NCBI GenBank assembly: GCA_947631995.1
Contig: CANRNT010000006.1
Location: 1-64,000, forward strand
Length of the DNA stretch: 64,000 nucleotides
From: an uncultured Clostridia bacterium
GTDB taxonomy: Bacteria > Bacillota > Clostridia > Oscillospirales > Ruminococcaceae
Direction of reading: 5' to 3'
Below are positions 51,225 through 59,953 of this stretch, piece by piece (position 1 is the stretch's first letter; every line of letters begins with the position of its first letter). The position numbers and the translations under genes are program-made. The notes beneath the pieces are model-generated. The model did not search any database, was not told the DNA's origin, and saw only the letters and a list, made by a program, of their open reading frames with translations.

Positions 51225-53306
51225 TTATCTTTTGTATACTATTTCTGTTGACAGGCAACCGCTTCCGTCAAGCTCTTCGCTGAGCTTATCGGGCTGATGA
51301 GTTCCCGCATAAAGCGTGAAGCACTCGGAGCGGACTTTTCTTTCACCGTTCTCATCAACGGAGGTGAAAGCTCTTTCGGATATCGGGATAGTTACCGTTG
51401 CCGTCTCCCCTGCTTTCAGCGATATACGCTTAAAGCCGCACAAGCTGTGACGCGGAACAGCGCACTCGCAGCTATCCTTTATATATATCTGAATGACATC
51501 TTCCGTGTCGCGGTCGCCCTCGTTAAATACCTTTACAACAGTTTCGCCGTTTACATATTTCAGCTCGGAGCATATAACTCGGGAATAGGTCAGACCGTAA
51601 CCGAAAGGATACAGTATGTTTGTATCTGTATAGCGGTAGGTTCTGTTCTTCATCGAATAATCCGTAAATTCGGGAAGCTCGTCTGCGGTTTTGTAAAACG
51701 TTACCGGAAGCTTGCCCGACGGAGAAACTTTTCCGAGAAGTATCTCAGCAAGAGCTATACCGCCCTCCGAGCCGGGATACCAAGCGTGTATGAGCGCGTC
51801 AACGTCCTGCTCGATATTCAGCGCGCTTCCTGCGGCGCATACCACTATAACGGGTTTACCGACTTTCTTTACTTCTTCAAGAAGTATGCGCTGACTCATA
51901 GGAAGCCTGAGGTCTTTTTTATCTCCTGATGAGAATTCGTTGCCGGTATCGCCCTCTTCGCCCTCAATGGTGGCGTCAAGTCCAAGACACAGTATAGCAG
52001 CGTCGCTATGCTTTGCCGCAGCTACAGCTTCGGCGATCCTGTCGTTCTCCATTGCGAGCCCCGACATTCTGTCTTTGTACAGGTGGCAGCCCTCGGCATA
52101 GATCACGCGGCCGTCAAAGTTATCCTGCAAGCCGCTCAAAAAAGTATTGTATCGGTCAGCGGTACCGTTATAATTACCCTCGAGCGCTGCTCGGCTATTG
52201 GCGTTGGGACCTATAACGGCAATTGTCTTTATGTTTTTTCCAAGCGGCAGAATACCGTTATTTTTCAGCAAAACTATTGACTTTTCAGCACATTCCAGAG
52301 CAACCGCCTTATGCTCTTTGCAGGCGACTATCTCATACGGTATGTCGTCATACTCCGTTCCGCCGTCAAACATTCCCAGACGTATCCTTGTACGCATGGC
52401 GTGAACGCAGGCATTGCTTATATCCTCCTCCGATATCATACCGTATTCGTATGCGTCGAGGACGTGTTCATATGTGCAGCCGCAGTTTACATCGCAGCCT
52501 GCTTTCAGCGCAAGAGCGACTGACTCTATCGGCGACTTTGTAAGGCCGTGATTTTCATGGAAATCCCTTATAGCCCAGCAATCGGAAACAAAGTAGCCGT
52601 CAAACTCCCATTCATTCAGCTTTTTCATAAAGAAAGTATTAGCGCAGGCGGCCTCTCCGTTTACACGGTTATATGCTCCCATAACGCTTTCTACCTTTGC
52701 CTCTTTTACGAGAGCCTCAAATGCGGGAAGATATGTTTCCTCCATATCCTTCGGAGAAGCAACGGCATTAAATCCGTGGCGCAGATCCTCAGGGCCGCTG
52801 TGAACAGCCATATGCTTAGCGCAGGCAGCAGTTTTCAGAACCTTTCCGTCGCCTTGCAGGCCGCGTACATACGCTTTTCCGCACTCTGCCGTCAGAAACG
52901 GGTCTTCTCCGTAGGTCTCGTGTCCCCTGCCCCAGCGAGGATCGCGGAAGATATTGATGTTCGGCGCCCAGATAGTAAGACCTTTATATATATCCCTGTC
53001 GCCGTATTTTGTATACTCGTTATATTTTGCACGAGCCTCGGTCGAGGTTATATCGCCCATTCTTTGAACAAGCTCCGTATCGAACGTCGCAGCCATTCCT
53101 ATAGCCTGCGGAAACATTGTCGCTACGCCGGATCTTGCCAGACCGTGCAGTCCCTCGTTCCACCAGTTATAAGCAGGTATGCCCAGCCTTTCGATCTCGG
53201 GCGAGTCAAAGCGAAGCTGAGACGCCTGTTCGGCTATGTTCATCTCATCGGTCAAAGCTTCGGCTCTGTCCTGTGCGGACAAGCTTTTGTCAAGGTAGTC
53301 TTTCAT
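51225..53306 (-). CDS. Glycoside hydrolase family 3 beta-xylosidase/beta-glucosidase
   Basis: 693 residues from ATG 53306 (AAAGGAAA upstream). GH3 TIM barrel with substrate motifs NWWNEGLHG and ETYGEDPFLT, nucleophile D242 in FVSDCWA, KH-x6-GPE type block KHMAVHSGPED; then the alpha/beta sandwich domain (GLDATIEGEEGD) and a C-terminal fibronectin-III-like domain. No signal peptide, so it acts on imported oligosaccharides. NWWNEGLHG favours a xylosidase/arabinosidase subgroup. Fits a plant-fibre degrader. Confidence 0.92.
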   Translation of the reverse strand: MKDYLDKSLSAQDRAEALTDEMNIAEQASQLRFDSPEIERLGIPAYNWWNEGLHGLARSGVATMFPQAIGMAATFDTELVQRMGDITSTEARAKYNEYTKYGDRDIYKGLTIWAPNINIFRDPRWGRGHETYGEDPFLTAECGKAYVRGLQGDGKVLKTAACAKHMAVHSGPEDLRHGFNAVASPKDMEETYLPAFEALVKEAKVESVMGAYNRVNGEAACANTFFMKKLNEWEFDGYFVSDCWAIRDFHENHGLTKSPIESVALALKAGCDVNCGCTYEHVLDAYEYGMISEEDISNACVHAMRTRIRLGMFDGGTEYDDIPYEIVACKEHKAVALECAEKSIVLLKNNGILPLGKNIKTIAVIGPNANSRAALEGNYNGTADRYNTFLSGLQDNFDGRVIYAEGCHLYKDRMSGLAMENDRIAEAVAAAKHSDAAILCLGLDATIEGEEGDTGNEFSSGDKKDLRLPMSQRILLEEVKKVGKPVIVVCAAGSALNIEQDVDALIHAWYPGSEGGIALAEILLGKVSPSGKLPVTFYKTADELPEFTDYSMKNRTYRYTDTNILYPFGYGLTYSRVICSELKYVNGETVVKVFNEGDRDTEDVIQIYIKDSCECAVPRHSLCGFKRISLKAGETATVTIPISERAFTSVDENGERKVRSECFTLYAGTHQPDKLSEELDGSGCLSTEIVYKR

Positions 53307-53410
53307 ACACGATTTCCTTTCGTTCAATAATATACTTATATAGTATAACATATAAATCGTTTACTTTCAAGCATAATACAAAATTTTTACAAATATTATG
53401 AGGTAAAAAA

Positions 53411-54094
53411 ATGAAGTGGATCACAATATCTGAAATACTTTCTGAAAACAAATTTAAAACGGCGGTCAAAAACTACCGAAATAACAGAAGCATAGGCATA
53501 AAAAAACTGGACGATCCCGAAGCGGAAAGCACAGATACAGTAACTAAAAACAGCGAAGATGCCGCAAGGCACTCTACTGTTACAGAGGTCAGCGGGAAAA
53601 AGCTTCTTTACTGTCAGCACGGCGGAAACTTTCCAAAAATGAGATTTGCCCGAGCAAAGATGTCAAATGTAATATGCGAAGCGATAGCTATCTACAACGC
53701 GCTGAAATTCAGCGGATATATTGACGATGACGAAGACTTTGAGGAGTTTTTCAAAATATCGTGTGAATTTGAGGTGAATGCACAGTATATCATCACAGGC
53801 GGTCACTGGGGCACAGACTATAAAAGGCTTGGCGAGTTTTTGAACAGCCGCAGTATACCGTTCAAAATAATTACAGATACCGAAAAAGCGGACGCCATGC
53901 TAAAAAATGCAAAATGCGCTGTAATATCGTATAAATTCTATCTTTTCGGAGTACACACATTCATGTGCTTTTACGACAGCGGAAAGGTCATATCTGTAAA
54001 TCGCGGAAGCGGTTGTCTTTATCTATGGAAAAACAATAGTATAAAAGAATGTTTGCAGGGTCAAAAGTTAGCAGCTGCTTATCTTATATACTGA
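53411..54094 (+). CDS. Possible papain-fold/C39-like hypothetical protein
   Basis: 227 residues, not firmly recognised. SNVICEAIAIYNALKFSG resembles the Cys-helix of C39-type peptidases (NxCGPxAxYNAL) and FGVHTFMCFYDSGKVISVN resembles their His strand (GxHxxxxy). N-terminal ~60 residues are charged and variable; no signal peptide. If active, C would be about residue 90 and H about 183. Stands alone, divergent from GH3. AGGT ribosome site at the start. Confidence 0.5.
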   Translation: MKWITISEILSENKFKTAVKNYRNNRSIGIKKLDDPEAESTDTVTKNSEDAARHSTVTEVSGKKLLYCQHGGNFPKMRFARAKMSNVICEAIAIYNALKFSGYIDDDEDFEEFFKISCEFEVNAQYIITGGHWGTDYKRLGEFLNSRSIPFKIITDTEKADAMLKNAKCAVISYKFYLFGVHTFMCFYDSGKVISVNRGSGCLYLWKNNSIKECLQGQKLAAAYLIY

Positions 54095-54106
54095 CTATAC
54101 TGACAG

Positions 54107-54886
54107 TCAGGTCTCCAAATAGTCCTCCAGTTCGATAAATAGGCTGTCGGAAATGCTTTCGCAGTAAAGTATCTCAAGCGCATTTTGATATCCGCCGAAC
54201 TGTTCGCGCAAGCTGACTATTTCTTCCGCCTGCTCCTGTGTTATAAGCAGACAGCGCATAAGCTCTTCTGCTGTTGCAGTATTTATGTTGACCTTAGTTC
54301 TGACTTGCGGCTCTGTTTCCGCAGGCGAAGTTACAGCAGCGGCAGTCTTGCTGCTCTTCGGGCTATGTGGATCTGTCTTAGCAGCGGTAGTTGTATCAGG
54401 TGCAGCAGAAGTAACTTCCGTAAGCTCCGGGGAAACATAGAAATACTTCTTCAGATCGTTGAGTTTCCCCTCCCCTATCCCGTTAACTTCGAGAAGCATA
54501 TCCATATTTGTTATCGGTCTGTGAGTGTTTATATACTCTTCAATACTTTCGGCAAGTTTTTCTCCAATACCTGAAACGGACATCAAAGCCGCTTTATCTG
54601 CTTCATTGATATCCATAGGAAATTCTATCTTAGTTGTAGCGGGCGACATTATCTCAGGTTCTTCGATCACCGGAGCTGTTGTTACTTCAGGTCTTGAGCT
54701 GTCATCATATGCTCCTCCTGCTTCCGAGTCATCAAAACCGGAGTCATCGGGAGTAACTATCTTCATAGGAGCGGTTTTGCTTCTTTCCGACACATTTATA
54801 ATAATTACCGTAAAAATCGACACGGCTATGAGCAAAATAAAAAAGGCGAAATTTGTGAATTTTCTGCTCACATTTATCGCCTCCAT
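54107..54886 (-). CDS. ComEA-like helix-hairpin-helix membrane protein
   Basis: 259 residues. N-terminal membrane anchor (about 10-28), a low-complexity Ser/Thr/Pro/Asp linker, HhH domain 1 (INEADKAALMSVSGIGEKLAESI...GEGKLNDLKKYF), a second Thr/Ala linker, and HhH domain 2 (VNINTATAEELMRCLLITQEQAEEIV). Binds DNA at the cell surface during transformation in competent bacteria. The second HhH is atypical (LLI instead of PGI), and no comEC/comEB is adjacent, so DNA uptake is unproven. Confidence 0.82.
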   Translation of the reverse strand: MEAINVSRKFTNFAFFILLIAVSIFTVIIINVSERSKTAPMKIVTPDDSGFDDSEAGGAYDDSSRPEVTTAPVIEEPEIMSPATTKIEFPMDINEADKAALMSVSGIGEKLAESIEEYINTHRPITNMDMLLEVNGIGEGKLNDLKKYFYVSPELTEVTSAAPDTTTAAKTDPHSPKSSKTAAAVTSPAETEPQVRTKVNINTATAEELMRCLLITQEQAEEIVSLREQFGGYQNALEILYCESISDSLFIELEDYLET

Positions 54887-55040
54887 TTTTAATGATAATA
54901 CAGTAGCTGCAACATAGATATTTTATCACAAATATAAATGATTGTCAAGTATATAAAACGATATCATACAAAATTTTTGAAACTTTTTAATAAAACATTC
55001 ACAAACCAACAAAGAACATTAAAAATATTTGAAAATCGCC

Positions 55041-55069
55041 TTGACAATTAAACGGATATATGATATAAT
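55041..55069 (+). promoter_or_regulatory. Perfect promoter of the tRNA-Leu repeat array
   Basis: TTGACA (55041-55046), 17 nt, TATAAT (55064-55069), 48 bp before the first tRNA-like unit. The gap 54887-55117 shows only this promoter in AT-rich DNA. Confidence 0.85.
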
Positions 55070-55117
55070 ATCATTTGTTCGATATTACACCGAGCCAATT
55101 TATATTTATATTTGTAC

Positions 55118-55236
55118 GCAGGTGTGGCGGAATAGGCAGACGCGCTAGCTTCGGGTGGCGTTACGACAGTGCAGGTTTCCGCAGGGCACAGGCGAGAGCA
55201 AATTGACAAGCAAAATAAAATTTAATATTTTCATAT
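55118..55236 (+). repeat. tRNA-Leu 5'-half repeat unit 1
   Basis: First 36 nt equal the tRNA-Leu from acceptor strand to anticodon loop (with one change in the loop, TTCGGGT), then about 80 nt unrelated to tRNA containing a GTGC..GCAC hairpin. It cannot fold as a complete tRNA because the 3' acceptor strand and T arm are absent. Confidence 0.85.
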
Positions 55237-55355
55237 GCAGGTGTGGCGGAATAGGCAGACGCGCTAGCTTCAGGTAGCGTTACGACAGTGCAGATTTCCG
55301 CAGAGCGCAGGCAAGAGCAAATCGAACAGCAAATTAAAATTTAATATTTTCATAC
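55237..55355 (+). repeat. tRNA-Leu 5'-half repeat unit 2
   Basis: Second copy, exactly 119 bp after the first. Its 5' half is identical to the functional tRNA through TTCAGGT. The trailing part differs from unit 1 by scattered substitutions, so the duplication is not brand new. The AT-rich spacer before unit 2 recurs before the intact tRNA. Confidence 0.85.
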
Positions 55356-55442
55356 GCAGGTGTGGCGGAATAGGCAGACGCGCTAGCTTCAGGTGCTAGT
55401 GATCGCAAGATCGTGTGGGTTCAAGTCCCTTCACCTGCACCA
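55356..55442 (+). tRNA. tRNA-Leu (CAG)
   Basis: Acceptor stem GCAGGTG / CACCTGC, D arm GGCGGAATAGGCAGACGC, anticodon loop TTCAGGT with anticodon CAG, long variable arm TGATCGCAAGATCG typical of class II Leu tRNA, T arm with GGTTCAAGTCC, encoded CCA end (55440-55442). Intact and in phase with the two 119-bp repeat units. Confidence 0.95.
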
Positions 55443-55823
55443 CACATTTGCAGACTGCATAAGCAGTCTGCAAAGTGCACAAGAATTACTTCGCCGACTT
55501 TATGGGGTCGGCTGATTTTTACACTTTGTAAGCCTGACGGCTTTCAAAGTGCCGAAGAAGCCCCTTTGGGACTTCTTTTTTATTCTGAAAGTCTGAAGTC
55601 TTTCAGAAAACAAAACCGTAATTCTTGCCGCGTTTTCAGCTTTTTTGTAAAGAAAGTACACAAAAAAGTCCGTGTTTACGGGCTTTTTTCTTTTTGTATT
55701 TTCAGAATACGCTTGTCACACAAATTCCTCGTTACATCGGATAGGGTAGTGCGTCTGCCTGTTAATATTTTTATATAGCAGCAGGAAAGCCGCAGAATAG
55801 TCTGCGGCTATTCTTATGCGCTT
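55443..55823 (+). other. Noncoding stretch with several terminator-like hairpins
   Basis: No gene here. Stem-loops with T-rich tails occur at about 55546-55574 (GAAG..CTTC then TTTTTT), 55580-55607 (CTGAAAG / CTTTCAG), 55667-55692 (AGTCCGTG..CGGGCT then TTTTTT) and 55790-55815 (AGCCGCAGA / TCTGCGGCT). An apparent 121-residue reading frame starting inside the tRNA is spurious. Confidence 0.6.
55448..55471 (+). terminator. Hairpin after tRNA-Leu
   Basis: Perfect 10-12-bp stem (TTTGCAGACTGC / GCAGTCTGCAAA, loop ATAA) just after the tRNA; no T-run, so it may be a processing or weak termination structure. Confidence 0.5.
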
Positions 55824-56021
55824 TTGAGGAACACCGACACATTCGCATCGAACGCCCCGTTCATCTCGATCCTGATGTCAATATTCGCAAGTTTACGTCC
55901 TCATCATTCGGATCGCCCTCACCACGCACGGCGATATAGTTCATCCGCGGAACAGTCACGATCGTTAGCTTTTCGGGGGCATAAAGTATTCCCAGTAATC
56001 TTTTTTGAAGTCGAACGGCAT
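55808..56021 (-). pseudogene. Broken GyrI-like domain protein
   Basis: ATG 56021 overlaps the upstream stop (TAATG) and begins MPFDFKKDYWEYFMP, then a frameshift in the CCCCC run leads into PEKLTIVTVPRMNYIAVRGEGDPNDED, the N-terminal signature of GyrI-like small-molecule-binding proteins. After DED the ~150-residue remainder is lost and another frame (EMNGAFDANVSVFLKSA) closes the sequence. A decayed gene with at least one frameshift and a large deletion. Confidence 0.75.
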
Positions 56022-56470
56022 TACTGCTGCTTCTTTCGATAGGTATTATTGGAGAAGTCCCATGTTTCGATATACGGCACGTTGTTTTCATATATCCACG
56101 ATCTTATAAGTATCGGTGTGATCTCCAGTACACATTCTTCCGGGAGCTTTGACCACCGTTTTACAGCATCGGGATAGGATTTTTCCATAGCGGATATGAA
56201 TTCGGGATTATCATAGGGCTTGCCGATGATACTGCATCTGCCCTCTATGGAGTAATTCCCGAAGCACAGCGCAGCATTTGGATTCTCTGTGATCTGCCTG
56301 CATTTCAGATAATCTTTGTTCGTCTGGCAATAGAATTTTCCACCGTACACCACAACGCTCATACTGCGTGAGGTCACTTTGTTTTCAGCACAGGTGGAAA
56401 GCACCATGACGGCACATTCACCTATATTGTTCCATAGTCTGTCAAATTCGCTCACATCGATCACTCCCAT
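56021..56470 (-). CDS. Pyridoxamine 5'-phosphate oxidase-fold protein
   Basis: 149 residues of the PNPOx-like split-barrel flavin family: VMVLSTCAENKVTSRSMSVVVYGGKFYCQTNKDYLKCRQITENPNAALCFG. Likely binds FMN or F420-like cofactors; substrate unknown, not a vitamin B6 enzyme by this evidence. Coupled to the GyrI-like pseudogene downstream. Probably regulated by the adjacent WYL protein (inference). Confidence 0.82.
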   Translation of the reverse strand: MGVIDVSEFDRLWNNIGECAVMVLSTCAENKVTSRSMSVVVYGGKFYCQTNKDYLKCRQITENPNAALCFGNYSIEGRCSIIGKPYDNPEFISAMEKSYPDAVKRWSKLPEECVLEITPILIRSWIYENNVPYIETWDFSNNTYRKKQQ

Positions 56471-56517
56471 AAGTTAGTATGGAAATATGATACCATATAA
56501 AACATGACAACTGTATG

Positions 56518-57426
56518 TCATGTTTTATATTTACGGTAAATGTTTTCTGTAAGTTTCGCAAACTCCTGCCGGTATTCGGATGGTTCTATTATCTCCGCAT
56601 TGTTGCCAAAGGTCAGGATATAGCTGAAAAACGATTGCTTGTCCGACCATGTGAAATCCATTATCAGATTCCCACTTTCATCGTATTTGAGAAAATCAAC
56701 TCCAAATTCATCTATAATACGCCATTTTACAGAAATATCAAATTTAACTGTTGCCTTTATTTCACCCTTTGTATGCCGCAGCTTATCGGAAACGTATTTC
56801 GGAACAGCTCTGTCCTCACAATCATAATCAGTGATCGCAAGCTCCGTTATTCGGGTGAGCTTGAACATTCGGTAGTCCTGCCGCTCGGTGCAATAGCCCC
56901 ACACATACCACGCAGACCACTGAAAAACAAGATGATACGGCTCTATCCTGCGCTCGCTCTCTCCGTTTGGCGAGAAATAGCGGAATGTGATGAGATGCCG
57001 CTGTTCTATCGCTTGCTTTATCAGCTCTATCTTACCGGCGATCGCCGATTTATACCAGCCTGAAAGGTCAATGATGATATGATTATCTGCATTGACGGAA
57101 GTCACATCATCGGCAAAGAGCTTCTCCATAAGCTGACGATAGCGATTCGTACCGCTTATGCTGTCAAGGCTTCGCAAGCCCGAAAGTATCGCCTGCATAT
57201 CACCGGAAGAAAGCAGTGTGCTGTCGATCTTGTAACCGTTCATGATCGAAATACCGCCGCCCTGTCCCTGCTTTGAAACAATGGGGATACCAGCCATATT
57301 GATCGACTCAATGTCACGGAGTATCGTTCTGCGTGACACCTCGAATTTCTCCGCAAGTTCTAGTGATGTGACCTTGTCTCGCTGCAAAAGTATGGAGAGT
57401 ATGCCGATCAGCCTGTCGATTTTCAT
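56518..57426 (-). CDS. HTH/WYL-domain transcriptional regulator (YafY-like)
   Basis: 302 residues from ATG 57426 (AGGTG upstream; the longer frame to 57528 has no ribosome site). N-terminal HTH_11 (MKIDRLIGILSILLQRDKVTSLELAEKFEVSRRTILRDIESI), then WYL domain (RHLITFRYFSPNGESERRIEPYHLVFQWSAWYVWGYC) and WCX C-terminal domain. WYL proteins sense nucleic acids or nucleotides in phage defence and stress, or regulate neighbours such as the PNPOx gene 47 bp downstream. Confidence 0.88.
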   Translation of the reverse strand: MKIDRLIGILSILLQRDKVTSLELAEKFEVSRRTILRDIESINMAGIPIVSKQGQGGGISIMNGYKIDSTLLSSGDMQAILSGLRSLDSISGTNRYRQLMEKLFADDVTSVNADNHIIIDLSGWYKSAIAGKIELIKQAIEQRHLITFRYFSPNGESERRIEPYHLVFQWSAWYVWGYCTERQDYRMFKLTRITELAITDYDCEDRAVPKYVSDKLRHTKGEIKATVKFDISVKWRIIDEFGVDFLKYDESGNLIMDFTWSDKQSFFSYILTFGNNAEIIEPSEYRQEFAKLTENIYRKYKT

Positions 57427-57529
57427 TCTCTGCACCTGATTTCTGTATGATGTTGCTGATATTATTATAGCATAGATAGGGTGTATCGTCAATTGATTTG
57501 TGTTATCTTCTGAAAAGAAAAAGAGCATT

Positions 57530-58290
57530 ACGGGGATGTGACGCTCTTTGATGAAATATCGGTAAATCGGTCACTTTTGGATTTTGTCCATATTGCATAC
57601 TTACAAATGTGAGGTGGTGAATCTACCAGCCGCCAGTAAAGCTGAAATGAGCCTGCGGTGTACCCCGTTAAAGGGTATACCGAAACACGATATCCTTTTT
57701 ATTCAGTTTCAACGCTCCGTGGCAGACAATAGTTTCTTGCTAAGTACCCGTGAGCTAAGGTCGGGGAGTTTGGTGGTTTTGCTTGCAAAATCGAGAACAT
57801 TGTTCTCGAAACAAAACTTCGTGGCGGACAAGCAAAATGAAAAGTCCTCTCTTTTTATGAGTCCGCCATACGACCCCTTTTTTATCTTGCACAAGACCCG
57901 CGATTATTCGCGATAAACGGTCGGCTTTGCCGTCCGAAGTGAGCGCGGCGACACCGCCGCTTTAACTTGCAATATGGCGGACACGCCATTTGATATGACC
58001 TTTTGTGCAGATTGTCCGCCATCGAGTTTTGCTTTGAGGTCGCAGACCTCAATTCTGCAAGCAGAACCGCAAAACTCCGAACCTCGGCGCAGACCCATTT
58101 GCGCCTATCCTGCTGGGTCGCAGAATTTGCAAGTCCTGTGCAAAATGCCGAGTTCTATTTTTCCATTTTCTTCACATCTCTCATCGCTTCTCATCGCCGC
58201 CCAAACGCCCACAACCGCGCGACACTACGTTTTCATCTTTTTGCGGTTAAACTACCCGACTTGCTCTGTAAAACCGCACACAGCGCGTTT
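57530..58290. other. Repeat-rich noncoding block replacing the front of a MATE gene
   Basis: About 760 bp with no supportable gene. Short motifs recur in both orientations (TGGCGGACA / TGTCCGCC at about 57822, 57862, 57973 and 58013; GCAAAA-type words), and small palindromes occur, e.g. TCGAGAACA-TTGTTCTCGA near 57790-57810. The segment 57600-57770 ends in a stem with CCCGTGAG..CGGGGAG and could be the right end/guide-RNA scaffold of an IS605-type element, but this is only a resemblance. Confidence 0.4.
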
Positions 58291-58522
58291 CTGCACGGGC
58301 GGAGATTCAAAATTCGGCTTTTTATGCGATACGGTGACAATGTGGTGCATTACCGTTCCGCTCGGTATGCTTGCCGCATTTGTTTTGAAACTGCCCGTGC
58401 CTGTGGTGTATCTAATTGTAAATCTTGATGAGATGATAAAGCTGCCCGCCGTATACCGACATTATAAAAAATACAAATGGATAAAAGATCTGACTGTAAA
58501 AGGAGAAATGCAAAATGAGTGA
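58290..58522 (+). pseudogene. C-terminal remnant of a MATE family efflux transporter
   Basis: The last ~70 codons read GDSKFGFLCDTVTMWCITVP..KLPVPVVYLIVNLDEMIKLP..YRHYKKYKWIKDLT, the usual end of a MATE drug/sodium antiporter. The remaining ~380 residues are absent; the upstream DNA is noncoding repeat-rich sequence. The reading frame is open further upstream (from 57974) but that part is not protein-like. Overlaps the acetyltransferase gene by 8 bp. Confidence 0.75.
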
Positions 58523-59138
58523 GATGAAAGAAAGACTGCACACGGGTGAACTTTATTTGCCTGGCGATGAGGAGATCATGACCGATCAAACTAAACGGCT
58601 TGACCGACTTTATGACTTCAACATGACCCGACCCACAGAGTACGAAAAGCGCTGCTCCATGTTAAAAGAAATGTTTGCCGAGATCGGCGAGGGCTGTTAT
58701 ATTGAACCGCCGCTTCATGCCAATTTCGGCGGTGCTCATGTACATTTCGAAAAGGGAGTGTATGCGAATTTTAATTTGACATTGGTAGACGATACTCACA
58801 TTTATGTGGGCGACTACACAATGCTCGGCCCGAATGTGACCCTTGCCACAGCAGGGCATCCGATCTTGCCCGAGCTGCGCCAGCAAGGCTATCAGTATAA
58901 TATGCCCATACATATCGGCAAGAACTGCTGGCTGGGCGCAGGCGTTATCGTAATGCCGGGCATAACTATCGGCGACAATACCGTCATTGGTGCGGGCGCC
59001 GTCGTAACAAAAGATATTCCTGCAAACTGTATTGCTGTCGGCAACCCTGCCAAAGTCCTGCGCGAAATAGGCGAGCGGGATATGGAATACTACTACAAAG
59101 ACCGAAAAATTTATCAGGAAGATTTAGACGAGCAATAG
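58515..59138 (+). CDS. Maltose/galactoside O-acetyltransferase family protein
   Basis: 207 residues, left-handed beta-helix (hexapeptide) acyltransferase. N-terminal MAC domain (MKERLHTGELYLPGDEEI), catalytic His in GHP of TLATAGHPILPELR, and repeated hexads such as IGKNCWLGAGVIVMPGITIGDNTVIGAGAVVTKDIPAN. Transfers acetyl from acetyl-CoA to sugars, acting as a trimer. AAAGGAG site inside the MATE remnant. Confidence 0.92.
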   Translation: MSEMKERLHTGELYLPGDEEIMTDQTKRLDRLYDFNMTRPTEYEKRCSMLKEMFAEIGEGCYIEPPLHANFGGAHVHFEKGVYANFNLTLVDDTHIYVGDYTMLGPNVTLATAGHPILPELRQQGYQYNMPIHIGKNCWLGAGVIVMPGITIGDNTVIGAGAVVTKDIPANCIAVGNPAKVLREIGERDMEYYYKDRKIYQEDLDEQ

Positions 59139-59237
59139 GCTCTCAGGTAGGGCAAACGTTACTTGACTCTGAAAAAATATGATCCCCGTTTGACATACTC
59201 GCAATGAAGTGTCAAACGGGGATCTTTCTATCTAAAT

Positions 59238-59897
59238 TCACTTTGCCAGCAAATAACTTTCGTCAACCCTGCGGCATATTTCATCCGTCGAAACCGTTCC
59301 GTCCAAAATGATCGTGTACCAATGCTTCTTATTCATGTGCCAACCGGGGAAAAATCGGACGTTATCAATGAGGTTTTCCATTTCTTCCGGCGCGATGCGC
59401 AGGTCGATAATTTCCACAATTTCATCAGACGGGATACCGAGTTTACGGCGGGAAACAGACAGCAGCGCACCATACCATTTTTTATTGTCCTGCCGACGCC
59501 AGACAGCATTATCGGGAAATTTATCCCAAAGATATTCGAGCTCATCACCGTATTTTTCACGAACGTAGGCGATGAGCGCAACGGACTGCTCCGCCTTGAA
59601 AACCGCCGTTTCATAACAGCGATCGGCTATATCCTGCAAGATATTTGTTACAGCCGTTCTGACCTCGCCAACAAATGTACCGACCGAATCTGTTTTGTAA
59701 AGAGTATATTCCTCGCCGGTGGCGATTTCCGTCAGCTTCGTATCCGGCACTATTCCTTTGCCGATCGTGATTTCCAATGCAAAGGCATTGTCAAGAATAT
59801 TTGTACCGTATCTGTAGCTACTGCGTATTTTCTGAAAGCCATAAGTAGCCAGCTTTTCGGGAACGGCCTTTTTTCGCAGAAAAATATCTTCAAACAT
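59238..59897 (-). CDS. MmcQ/YjbR family protein with N-terminal extension
   Basis: 219 residues. The C-terminal ~115 residues (LWDKFPDNAVWRRQDNKKWYGALLSVSRRKLG...EEMENLIDNVRFFPGWHMNKKHWYTIILDG) are the MmcQ/YjbR (CyaY-like, double-wing DNA-binding) domain. The N-terminal ~100 residues match a domain often fused to it in Firmicutes. DNA binding is a family-level guess. Confidence 0.85.
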   Translation of the reverse strand: MFEDIFLRKKAVPEKLATYGFQKIRSSYRYGTNILDNAFALEITIGKGIVPDTKLTEIATGEEYTLYKTDSVGTFVGEVRTAVTNILQDIADRCYETAVFKAEQSVALIAYVREKYGDELEYLWDKFPDNAVWRRQDNKKWYGALLSVSRRKLGIPSDEIVEIIDLRIAPEEMENLIDNVRFFPGWHMNKKHWYTIILDGTVSTDEICRRVDESYLLAK

Positions 59898-59953
59898 AGT
59901 ATCGTCACCTTCTTAGTATCTGCATTGTCTTTCTAAAAATCGGGAATTTGTAC

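Noticed and set aside
52548..53330. 260-aa frame antisense to the GH3 gene
   Set aside because: Shadow of the GH3 coding sequence; no start signal and no family resemblance.
55413..55778. 121-aa reading frame starting MWVQVPSPAP inside tRNA-Leu
   Set aside because: A classic false ORF that begins within a tRNA gene and crosses several terminator hairpins; no ribosome site or protein-like composition.
57974..58290. N-terminal part of the 182-aa frame before the MATE tail
   Set aside because: Pro/Ser/Cys-rich nonsense translation of repeat DNA; only the C-terminal ~70 codons are protein-like.
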